From the NCBI RefSeq assembly GCF_004339745.1, contig NZ_SMGP01000003.1, positions 310,001 to 374,000 of the forward strand: 64,000 nucleotides of DNA. The letters are read 5' to 3'. Made by a program: the position numbers and the translations under genes. The notes below the pieces were generated by a model, which ran no database searches, was not told the DNA's origin, and saw only the letters and a list, made by a program, of their open reading frames with translations. Source of the DNA: Paraburkholderia sp. BL9I2N2. GTDB taxonomy: Bacteria > Pseudomonadota > Gammaproteobacteria > Burkholderiales > Burkholderiaceae. Positions 36,010 to 44,298 of the stretch are shown one piece after another; the stretch's first letter is position 1; every line of letters starts with the position of its first letter.

Positions 36010-38901
36010 TTAATCGTCGTCGTCGTCGACAGCAGCGACCGACTTCGAACCGTCGGCTGCGGCCTTCGAGTAGATCGAGTGCGGGACGGGATACGGCTTG
36101 TCACCCATCACGCCCTTCCACTGCACGCGATTGAACAGATCCGGCGGAATACGATCTTCTTTGGAGAAGTCGAAGTCCTTCGTCGCGTTCGCCCAGTACG
36201 TCGCGTCATGCAGCGGATGAATGTCCTCACCTTGGGCAAACTGGTTGCCGTCGGTGCCGCTCGCCACGTTGCCCACGTTCGTGTTTTTCAGAATCGTCGA
36301 AGCGACCGCCGTGTAGGTCCACGAACCGTCCGACTTCGTGTCGAAGAGGTCGGACATCGGACGCGCGTACGCCGTGTTCAGGTCGATATGCTGGGTACCG
36401 AGCAGGTCTTCCATGGTACGGAGCGCGTTGACCTGGCTGTAGGCGGTACTGACGACGGCGTGCTTCTTCACGTACGCACCGACGACGTAAGCGGGCGAGC
36501 GGTGCGAGTCGACGTGATCGGAACCGGCTTGCGAGTCATCCTCGACCACCACGATCAGCGTGTCCCGCGCATACGGGCTGTGCGCGACGGTTTCGACCAG
36601 CTTGCCAACTGCGAAGTCATTATCGGCTTCTTCCTGCTCAGCCGAACCCATCTGGCCGACGTTCTGGGCAAAGCTGCCGGTGTGGTCGGAGCCCATGCGG
36701 ACGACTTCAAACGACGGGAGCTGGCCATTCGCGACGTACTGCTGGAACTCGCGGTTCCATTCGAGTTCGCGGAAGGTGTCGGGATAGGCCTGGTCGAAGC
36801 CGCGGTAGTACTGGTCCGTCAGGTTGACGAGCGAAGGCTTGAGCGGATGAGCCTGGACGATGTTGGCACCGGCCGGATTGAGCAGCGGGTTGGCGATCGT
36901 GCCGATCGAGCCAACGTTGTTGACCATGCCGCCGTAGTTGCGGACCGCACCGCCGGCTTGCAGAACCGCGTCGTAGATGCTCGCTTTCTGATAGCCGAAC
37001 GGCGCATCCGGCACCGACACGTCGGCGCTACCCGGCAGCGCGTTGGCCGCGCCGCCCGGCAGCGACGACGTGGCGCTTGTGAAGCTGCCGTTCGTGGCGA
37101 AGTCGCGCATGGCGGTGGTGGGGAGGCCAACCGGCAGACCGCGGTTGGAGCCTTCGGATTCATACGCCATGCCGCGGCTGACGCCGGCGTAGTTCTCCTG
37201 CTGCGAAACTTCCTCGGTCGGCGTGACGTGTGCGTGCTGCACCCACGACCAGCCGTCCATCGAACCGTCGCCGGGATCGGTGAAGTTGTCGAGCGTGACG
37301 AAGTTGCTGGCGATGTTGTGGAAGTTCGGCGTGGTGGCCTTGCCGTACATCGTCAGCGTTGGATCACCGTTCGAGCCGTTGCCGAGGTCGCCGAGGATCT
37401 GGTCGAACGTGCGGTTTTCCTTCACGACGTAGATCACGTGCCTGATACGAGCGCGCAAGAAGTGCATCGTCTCGCGATCGCTATCCGACTCCTTCTCCGA
37501 GTAGTGGTTATTTTCGTCCACCTGGGTGGTCAGCTGGGCGAGCACATCGCCGGTCGGGACCGGAGCACTGACGAGACTGCTCTGTTCCAGGCCGAACTGG
37601 TACTGGGCCGTGGTACCCGAGGTATAGAGAGGGTTCGGGCCCGTGACCGACTTGCCGTTGATGAGGTACATCTGTGAGCCATCGGCGCTCAGCGTGATGT
37701 CCTTCGGCGCATAGGCGGTCGGGATCAGACCGTTGACGTGGTAGCCGTTCTCGCCGGTGAGCGAGATCACAGCGATCGAGTTGTCGCCGTTGTTGACCGC
37801 ATACAGGGTCTTGCCGTTCTTCGAAACGGTCACGTTGACCGTATCGCGGCCGCTGTATTTCTTGTTATTGCCGCTACCCCGGTCGTTGCCGTCGCCATTC
37901 TGGCTGGCGATGTCGATCGTTTTCTCAACCCTGTGGCTGGCGGTATCGATGACGGCGACTTGGTCGGTGTTCGATACGGCGACGTAGAGCTTAGACTGAT
38001 CGGGCGAGAAGGCCATGCCGTATGCATTGCCCTTCACCGGGATGCGCGTGATGAACTGCGGCGCGGCCGGGTTCGCCAGGTTCAGCACCACGACTTCACG
38101 GTCACGCACCGACGAGATGAACGCGGTCCCGTCGGCCTTCAGCGAAACCGCCCACGGGTATTCGCCACCGGCGACACCCTGCTGGCCCGACGTGTTGAAC
38201 GGACGCAGGTCGTATTCGGAAACGAGCGTGTTCGAGCCCGTATCGATGATGGAGATCGAGTCGTTGTAGTTGTTGACAACGACCAGGTTCCGGCCGTCAG
38301 CGGAGACAGCGAGGCCGCCAGCGTTCGGCTTGACGCCCGAACCGATACCCGTCGTGTGATTCAGTGCGATGGCCGCGGTCTGGGACCATTGCGCCGACGG
38401 GACAGCCGAAGCGCGGTTATACACATAGACCTTGTCGTCGGCGCCGCCGGTGCCGTACAGGGTCTGGTTGCCGTTCCAGGCGAGACCGTCGAACGCGTTG
38501 TTCTGGTGAATGACTTGCGCCAGCATCGGGTGGGCCTTGTTCGCGCCCGACACGTCGTAGATGAAGATGTACTGGGTCGAGTCAGCCTTGTCCAGCGTGC
38601 TGTTGTTGGCGCCCGTGTAGACGGTGTTGTAGCCAGCGGTGATCACGGCCAGCGTGTTGCCGTCCGGACTGAGCTGCGACTTGATGGCACCGCTGACCAC
38701 TTGGGTCGACTTCGCCGAAAGCTGCGGATTCAGCAATTGCTGGACGGCGCCCGGAATGGCTCTCGGGGAGATGAACTGGCCGGTCGGCAACAGTTCCATA
38801 TTGCTTTGAGGTGCTGCGCTTGCTTGAAGGGTTGGGAAAAGTATAGAGCCGGTAAGTAATCCTAATGTAATGCTAGACTGAACCAGTCTGCATTTTTTCA
38901 T
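36010..38901 (-). CDS. Exported bifunctional YncE beta-propeller / phosphoesterase protein
   Basis: A 963-aa exported protein. Signal peptide (SSITLGLLTGSILFPTLQAS), then a YVTN-type beta-propeller to about residue 480 with repeats such as NLVVVNNYNDSISIIDTGSN, KLYVAVSNTDQVAVIDTASH and TLYAVNNGDNSIAVISLTGE. A PF04185-like phosphoesterase domain follows: HVIYVVKENRTFDQILGDLG (metal-binding Glu-Asn), DNFTDPGDGSMDGWSWVQHA, and TLIVVVEDDSQAGSDHVDSH with the metal Asp and His. The protein ends in five Asp encoded by a near-perfect GAC repeat. It likely releases phosphate from esters in the periplasm or outside. First gene of the receptor-exbBD-tonB block. GGAGA precedes the ATG. Confidence 0.92.
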   Translation of the reverse strand: MKKCRLVQSSITLGLLTGSILFPTLQASAAPQSNMELLPTGQFISPRAIPGAVQQLLNPQLSAKSTQVVSGAIKSQLSPDGNTLAVITAGYNTVYTGANNSTLDKADSTQYIFIYDVSGANKAHPMLAQVIHQNNAFDGLAWNGNQTLYGTGGADDKVYVYNRASAVPSAQWSQTAAIALNHTTGIGSGVKPNAGGLAVSADGRNLVVVNNYNDSISIIDTGSNTLVSEYDLRPFNTSGQQGVAGGEYPWAVSLKADGTAFISSVRDREVVVLNLANPAAPQFITRIPVKGNAYGMAFSPDQSKLYVAVSNTDQVAVIDTASHRVEKTIDIASQNGDGNDRGSGNNKKYSGRDTVNVTVSKNGKTLYAVNNGDNSIAVISLTGENGYHVNGLIPTAYAPKDITLSADGSQMYLINGKSVTGPNPLYTSGTTAQYQFGLEQSSLVSAPVPTGDVLAQLTTQVDENNHYSEKESDSDRETMHFLRARIRHVIYVVKENRTFDQILGDLGNGSNGDPTLTMYGKATTPNFHNIASNFVTLDNFTDPGDGSMDGWSWVQHAHVTPTEEVSQQENYAGVSRGMAYESEGSNRGLPVGLPTTAMRDFATNGSFTSATSSLPGGAANALPGSADVSVPDAPFGYQKASIYDAVLQAGGAVRNYGGMVNNVGSIGTIANPLLNPAGANIVQAHPLKPSLVNLTDQYYRGFDQAYPDTFRELEWNREFQQYVANGQLPSFEVVRMGSDHTGSFAQNVGQMGSAEQEEADNDFAVGKLVETVAHSPYARDTLIVVVEDDSQAGSDHVDSHRSPAYVVGAYVKKHAVVSTAYSQVNALRTMEDLLGTQHIDLNTAYARPMSDLFDTKSDGSWTYTAVASTILKNTNVGNVASGTDGNQFAQGEDIHPLHDATYWANATKDFDFSKEDRIPPDLFNRVQWKGVMGDKPYPVPHSIYSKAAADGSKSVAAVDDDDD

Positions 38902-40256
38902 TTCATATCTCCAGAAAACAAACAGAATTGAAATCTCTGCTCCTGAACTGAACGTCTCAGATCTGTTCTGTTACCCCTGATCTAAAATTGGAGCTGCTTG
39001 TGCTGAGCGTTTCTGAGCCTCAGCCGGAAAAATCTATCGTTTGCATATGTCAGAGACGTGAATCAAGACGTGGCGAAAAAAAATGCGGATCGACGGGTTG
39101 TATAAGCAAATTGTTATTCGGATTTCCGAAATTTGTGCCTTTATAAAAAAGCCTCTCGATGTAAGCACTTTTTTCCGAAAACTAAAGACCCACTCATTCG
39201 CTTTACGCAAAAAATTGCCGGAGATTGAAAATACTTCGCAGTCTGCACTATGCGTAAATAGAGTGATTTTCTTTCTCACAACTGGTTGCCAGTTTTTCCG
39301 GGTCATCGAGCGGGTCTTTTCGGGCACAGTACACTGATCGCGTCGGGCGGAAATCGGTAGCCGGCATAGACATAGCGTCGTTGGCAGGTGCGCTGTGTTG
39401 GAGAGCAGTTCGTTTCATACCCGCAATTGTCGCTGCATTTCCGCCGACATCCCGGCAACGTGAGTATCCGCGCAAGACAAGCGGCAGGCGCGCACGCAGG
39501 TTTTAAAGTGTGGGAAACCGTGACCGGCAACCCAACGTTGGATCGCCATGCCGCACAAATCAGGAATGCTGATGTTCAAAGTCTTCGCCCGCTCGACCAT
39601 CAACAACGTGACAGTACACGCGCCGCGCGGTGGTCATGTTTTATTGAACGTTACAAATTGATTAAAGCGAACGTTTTTTGTTGACCGACAACTTTAAGAA
39701 TAATTGCATTGCGTGCTGCATCGCTTCTCTTGATAGTAAATTGCATTTACAGCCGACCCTGCTTCATCAGCATCCGCTAGCGCGGCCGCGCACGACGTAC
39801 CGCTGACGTGTAAGCCGGGAAAGCCAGCGCTGCGCGTGGGACACGATGGCACCACACGGAGGCGGCGCGAGTGAGTTGGACGACGCCAAACCATTCATTA
39901 TGAAAGGTTCTTTATTAGCAATAATATTGACACAGGACCCTGTTATGCCCGTTGCTGATCTGGATTCAACGGTCGGATAGCTGAATTGCGGCGCTGCAGC
40001 TAGGGGATTATCCTGAGATGGTGAGGCGATATTGTTGACTAATATTATTAATAGTTGAGATCGCTGGCGCCTGACCGGCATCGTGCTCCCTCTGCCTGGC
40101 GAGTCGCGTCACGCAGCAGAACATTCTCCAAATCGCCGGGAACGAGTGACGGTTCCGCACACTGTCTGCTTGATCGGTGATGATTCTGTGCAAATCAGTT
40201 TGCATAACTAATTTTATCAAAAACTAACCCGAAGCGTGGTCCGATAGGAGGAGGTC
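38902..40256. other. Long A/T-rich regulatory-like gap
   Basis: No supportable gene in 1.35 kb, although both flanking genes start from it. GC content drops strongly at 39060-39300 and 39640-39960. A perfect palindrome TTCGGATTTCCGAA lies at 39117-39130, and TTTCCGAAAA recurs near 39171. A minus-strand stretch near 39415-39606 reads like protein (LNISIPDLCGMAIQRWVAGH) but matches nothing I know. A strong AGGAGGAGG site at 40246-40254 belongs to the GH54 gene. Confidence 0.5.
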
Positions 40257-42014
40257 ATGATGTCCAGAGGAGTTGGATTGATTTCTGTTTTGCTGGCGGC
40301 GACTGTTGCACTCGCTGCATGCAATGGAGACAGCGCCGGCACATCTGCGGCGCAAGGCGTGGCGAACACGAGTGCGTCACCGACGTCATCAGCGAACACT
40401 GCATCGCAGCCAGATAGCAGTGCAGTAACGGAAGCGGCAAATGCACTTCCGTTACCTTGCGACACCGCCGCAGCGGCCAACACACCGTGTTCCGCGGCCC
40501 ACAGCGTGACACGCTTACTGACAAGAAATTACAGAGGCCCGTTGTTCCAGCTTCAACGGGCCTCTGACAATGCAAAGCAGGACATCTACCCTTATACGTC
40601 GAGCACCTTGCCGAACGGCGGCGATCGGCAGCAAATCGGTTCGGCCAATGTCAGAAGCGCAAACGCGTTCTGCAACGATACGTCCTGCGCCGTCTCATAC
40701 ATTTACGATCAGATCGACTCGGTTGCGGCCCTGAAGGGAGGCGCGTTTGGTAACGTGCCCGCCGTGCTCACACTCAATCTGGACGGCACAGAAACACTGA
40801 CCCTTGCGAGTAGCGCTTCAGGATCGAAGAAGACGACGACCGTACCGATCATCAACGGCTTTGCGACGATCACGCTCCCAGGAACGGGTGGGACACTGAC
40901 TGTGCAGTTGTCGCAGCCGCCCACCGCGCTGACCGCGCAGTCGCCCACTCTGCAGGTATCGATCGGTAACGATTTGCCGGCGCACGGCACACCGGCGAAG
41001 CTGGGTTTCGTACCGCTCGAAGGCGCACAGATTCCAGCGCTGAATACGTTGGGGGGACAAGCCTATCGGAACCGGTTCGGCACAGTGAACCAGTCGATCG
41101 GCGATACCGAGATCGCCGAGTATATGGTGGCCGGCGCACATTACAGCCAGTCCTCTACGTGTTGCGGCACGTACGGAAACATGGAGAACAGCGCTAACCC
41201 CAGCACCTTTGCTCATGGCGAAATCGAGGGCGAGATGTTTGCGCTGGCGTTCTCAAACGGCAACGCAGCGGTGTTCGGTTACTGCGATGGTGATTCGAAT
41301 CAGCCACCGAATGCGAAGGACCCGGTATGTAACGGACTGGATACCAACTGGCCGGGCGTCGATGCCGAGGCGGGGGTCTATCTGTACGGCCCACAGCAGC
41401 CCAAGAATGAAAAGTTTGTCACGGTACTTTCCAAGTATTCGCCGGTGAACGCATCGAATATTTTCGTCGTCAAGGGCGGTTCTGCTTCGCAGAGCGTGCT
41501 CACCCCGCTCTTTGATCAGGCTCCGCCAGAAGCCCTTAACTTTGGCGGTGATGCGGGCCATGCCTTCAACGGACAATGGCAAGGCGGTCTTTCACTTGGG
41601 GAAGGGGGCGACGGCAGCGCTGCGCCAATTCAGTTCTTCGAAGGCGCGATCATCACCAAGGCGACATCCGACGTGACGGACAACGGGATCCAGTCCAGCA
41701 TTGCGAGCTTCTACGGGCCGCCGGCCAATAAGACTTCGGCCGCCTGCTACGCGAACAATCTGGTGAATTCGCCGCTGAGTCTTGCAATGCCAGATGCATG
41801 GAGCCAGCAAAATGGCGGCACGGCTGTGCCTGCGACTGATATCAGCGGGAACAGCAAGCATGCGGCGACGGTCATCGGTACGAATGGCTCGTCGGTTGCG
41901 AATATCCGCGAAATCATCCGGGTTCAGGGCGGCCAAACCTACAGTTTCACGGACTACGTTATGGCTACCTCCAACGCGGACGGTCTTTCCTGGCGGATCG
42001 ATCCAGACCGATGA
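40257..42014 (+). CDS. GH54 alpha-L-arabinofuranosidase-like lipoprotein, C-terminally frameshifted
   Basis: A 585-aa secreted protein (short signal, lipobox-like LAACNG). Residues 85-490 form a GH54 catalytic domain (ArabFuran-catal). Seen: the start LLTRNYRGPLFQLQRASDNA, vicinal cysteines C302-C303 in STCCGTYGN (fungal AbfB has a vicinal disulfide at this place), E371 in VDAEAGVYLYG as the probable nucleophile, and D452 in LGEGGDGSAAPIQFFEGAI as the probable acid/base. It should release arabinofuranose from arabinan or arabinoxylan. The last domain breaks after SNADGLSWRIDPDR, where the next frame continues the same fold. The catalytic domain itself is intact. An AGGAGGAGG site fixes the start. 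Confidence 0.82.
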   Translation: MMSRGVGLISVLLAATVALAACNGDSAGTSAAQGVANTSASPTSSANTASQPDSSAVTEAANALPLPCDTAAAANTPCSAAHSVTRLLTRNYRGPLFQLQRASDNAKQDIYPYTSSTLPNGGDRQQIGSANVRSANAFCNDTSCAVSYIYDQIDSVAALKGGAFGNVPAVLTLNLDGTETLTLASSASGSKKTTTVPIINGFATITLPGTGGTLTVQLSQPPTALTAQSPTLQVSIGNDLPAHGTPAKLGFVPLEGAQIPALNTLGGQAYRNRFGTVNQSIGDTEIAEYMVAGAHYSQSSTCCGTYGNMENSANPSTFAHGEIEGEMFALAFSNGNAAVFGYCDGDSNQPPNAKDPVCNGLDTNWPGVDAEAGVYLYGPQQPKNEKFVTVLSKYSPVNASNIFVVKGGSASQSVLTPLFDQAPPEALNFGGDAGHAFNGQWQGGLSLGEGGDGSAAPIQFFEGAIITKATSDVTDNGIQSSIASFYGPPANKTSAACYANNLVNSPLSLAMPDAWSQQNGGTAVPATDISGNSKHAATVIGTNGSSVANIREIIRVQGGQTYSFTDYVMATSNADGLSWRIDPDR

Positions 42015-42426
42015 CTCGAGCGGCACGGAATTCGGGTGGGTGGTCAACACGAACACGGGGCAGGTCGTGAGGGGAACATGGGGCGCCGGACAAGCGACCT
42101 CGCTGAGCGCGGTGCGAGCGGGCAACTGGTGGAAAGTGACGATGACCTTCACCGCGCCTGCGGGATCGAATAACGCATCTGTTTTTATCGATCCACCCAC
42201 GTCCAGCGCCGCTGGAAAACCGGTCGCAGCAAGCGGCATTTCTCAGCGCAACGCATTATTGCCCAAGCCTGGCAATTCAGACTGCTTCAGGAATGTAGCG
42301 CTCGAAGTGTGCGGACGGTGGCGTCCAGCGCATGGGCGCCACCACGTTTGTCGACGACGTAGGGGACAGCGGTTGACGTTCGCACACCGATGGCCGCGAA
42401 TGTCAGGTCCCACCGTCAGCGATTGA
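41985..42426 (+). pseudogene. Frameshifted C-terminal binding domain of the GH54 protein
   Basis: The frame +1 to the GH54 gene continues the domain that starts with VQGGQTYSFTDYVMATSNAD: it reads IQTDDSSGTEFGWVVNTNTG, then QVVRGTWGAGQATSLSAVRA, GNWWKVTMTFTAPAGSNNAS and VFIDPP. This is a jelly-roll type module like those in phage-tail and polysaccharide-binding proteins. The first shift lies at about 41985-42005. A second probable shift follows near 42300, where another frame gives GATTFVDDVGDSG and a stop. Two indels suggest true decay, not a base-call error. Confidence 0.65.
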
Positions 42427-42698
42427 GCGCTCCCGATCCAACTCAGACGTTCCTGTCCTCGCAATCAACGGCCGGTTCGCGATCGGAATCGGACGCTGCA
42501 TCTTTGCTCGAGCGCGTATGCGAACTGCCCGACAAGGGGAACGCCTTCAAACTCGCCTGGGGACTCAACGCGCTGGCGACACAAATGGAGCCAAACGCGC
42601 AAATACTGCGTGCCGCGTCATATATCCGCAGAGCAGCCCGCGCCGTCGAAGGACTGCCTTAACGGCACGGTGAAGCGCGCGAAGGGACCGACCCGAGA
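42427..42698. other. Short gap without supported gene
   Basis: A 90-codon plus-strand frame covers much of it (42390-42662) but shows no family character or ribosome site. I treat the region as non-coding between convergent genes. Confidence 0.4.
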
Positions 42699-43880
42699 TC
42701 AATACACCTTGAAGCTTTCGGTGCTTGCCATCAATGCCAGTCCAATAACTGCTATACCCGCGAAGAGCGCTGGCAGCAGAAAGACATGGGGAAGGCCCAG
42801 GAATGCGACCCCGAAACCGCTCGCGATGCCTCCCAACGCCGAGGCGAGGGCCGTCGAGCTCATGAAGATTGCCGACGCCGTCGCTACCGCGTTGGGAAGC
42901 AGGCGTTGAGCGACGATGATGCCCAGAACCATAAATATGCCCCAAACACCACCCATGAGGATCTGTCCGGCGAACATGCCCGCTGCAGACGACCAGAGCG
43001 CAAAGCAAAGATTGGCGAACACCCCCATGGCGGCCGCGATACACATCAACCATATGTTGCCAAGCTTGCGGCCCAGCCCGATGCTGAAAGGCATGATGAT
43101 CAGCTCGATGAATGGCTGTGTCCCGATGACCGTTCCACGTACGGCCGGGCCTAGCTTGAGGCGTTCTTCCATGTAGATCAGCAGGAATCCGTACTTCACT
43201 GGCTCCCCCGCGTAGAGCATGACGAAGAGTCCTGTGAACGTCAGGAGTGGAAGCATGGCACGTAGGCTGGAGTGACGCGCGGGCTCGCTCGCCGACGCCG
43301 GCTTGATCTTGACGGTTGGGTTCAGCGTTCCGAGAGGTGCGATCTGTAAAAGCATGCAGATGGCGGTCATCCAAAGCATGGGGCGCAGGCCATAGGCAGC
43401 CGCTACCCACGCTCCCAGGACAGGCCCGACGATCCATCCGCCGGTAAGCGCCATACGGATGATGGCAACGACACTTTCATTTGCGTCGTCGGGCTTGTCG
43501 CTGAGTTCATCGTGGACAGCCGCAAAAATCTGCGAGGCGGTAGCACCGGAAACGGCCAGCAAAGCGACCGCAATGATGAAGGGTATCCAGACCGAAGTAG
43601 AGACGGCCAGCCCTGCCCAGCCCACAAAGCCCGCCACAGCACACATGCGAAAAAGACCGAGGCGATTCCCTGTGTGATCAGAGTAGCGGCCGACGAAATA
43701 CCCCGCGACTGGAGCTGCAAGGCTGGTCAGGTAATAGAATCCCGCCAACGGCAGCGAGGCGCCGAGTTCCTTCACCAGGAACAGAACGATCTGTGGTGCA
43801 GCCGCCGACGCGCCGAGACCCGACAAAAACATCGCAATGGTTGCGCCGAGAAAAAGCCTCGAAGCTGCAACTTGACGCAA
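42699..43880 (-). CDS. MFS transporter (sugar-efflux-like)
   Basis: A 393-aa major facilitator with 12 predicted helices. The first is LFLGATIAMFLSGLGASAAA; the loop 2-3 signature reads VGRYSDHTGNRLGLF (pattern G-x-x-S-D-x-x-G-x-R); a central cytoplasmic loop separates the halves (KIKPASASEPARHSSLRAML). The closest pattern I know is the SetA-like sugar efflux group. It lies between GH54 and GH27 genes but on the opposite strand. A role in handling released sugars or arabinosides is inference. The only upstream start is a TTG at 43880; no good ribosome site precedes it. Two 33-bp direct repeats lie immediately upstream. Confidence 0.85.
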   Translation of the reverse strand: MRQVAASRLFLGATIAMFLSGLGASAAAPQIVLFLVKELGASLPLAGFYYLTSLAAPVAGYFVGRYSDHTGNRLGLFRMCAVAGFVGWAGLAVSTSVWIPFIIAVALLAVSGATASQIFAAVHDELSDKPDDANESVVAIIRMALTGGWIVGPVLGAWVAAAYGLRPMLWMTAICMLLQIAPLGTLNPTVKIKPASASEPARHSSLRAMLPLLTFTGLFVMLYAGEPVKYGFLLIYMEERLKLGPAVRGTVIGTQPFIELIIMPFSIGLGRKLGNIWLMCIAAAMGVFANLCFALWSSAAGMFAGQILMGGVWGIFMVLGIIVAQRLLPNAVATASAIFMSSTALASALGGIASGFGVAFLGLPHVFLLPALFAGIAVIGLALMASTESFKVY

Positions 43881-43884
43881 TGCA

Positions 43885-43950
43885 GATTAACTACCGGTTC
43901 GGTCAGACATCGTGACAGATTGACTACCGCGTTGGTCAGACATTGTGAAA
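43885..43950. repeat. Tandem 33-bp direct repeat upstream of the MFS gene
   Basis: Copies at 43885-43917 and 43918-43950 match at 27 of 33 positions. Both contain ACTACCG and GGTCAGACAT followed by [C/T]GTGA. Head-to-tail copies directly at the 5' end of the MFS gene suggest paired operator sites. The regulator is unknown. Confidence 0.7.
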
Positions 43951-44298
43951 CGCCCCCCGGTTATGTTCCTGAACTTGCTCGGCAGCGATGGTCCGTGCGG
44001 CCCGCACACTGGAGACTATCGCGACCGCTTCCCGATTGCTATAGCCAGGTCGAACTGGTCACTTCCGCATTGCCGAAACAACGGACTGAGGCTTGAAACT
44101 GCAAACGCTTCAGCAGTCCGTGTGCTCGTTTATAGCGGTCATTCGATTTTATCTTCTACGCATAAATTTCTGTAACCCTAAATATTCCCACGTGCTGGGA
44201 CAACAAAAAAGTTTTTGGAGTTCCTGAGCGGACCTGAATATAGTCACTCCCGAAAACAGCCCTGCCGCAAGAGTCAAGCGTTCAACCAGGAGAGAGAC

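Noticed and set aside
35779..37677. 632-codon plus-strand open frame
   Set aside because: It lies antisense to the receptor start and the phosphoesterase domain, is rich in Arg/Val/Asp as expected of a mirror frame in high-GC DNA, and has no family signature.
39009..39060. Possible Pho box upstream of the phosphoesterase
   Set aside because: CTGACAT-like bases occur on the minus strand, but the second half-site at the required 11-bp spacing does not match.
42390..42662. 90-codon plus-strand frame after the GH54 gene
   Set aside because: No ribosome site and no family character; it overlaps the frameshifted GH54 tail.
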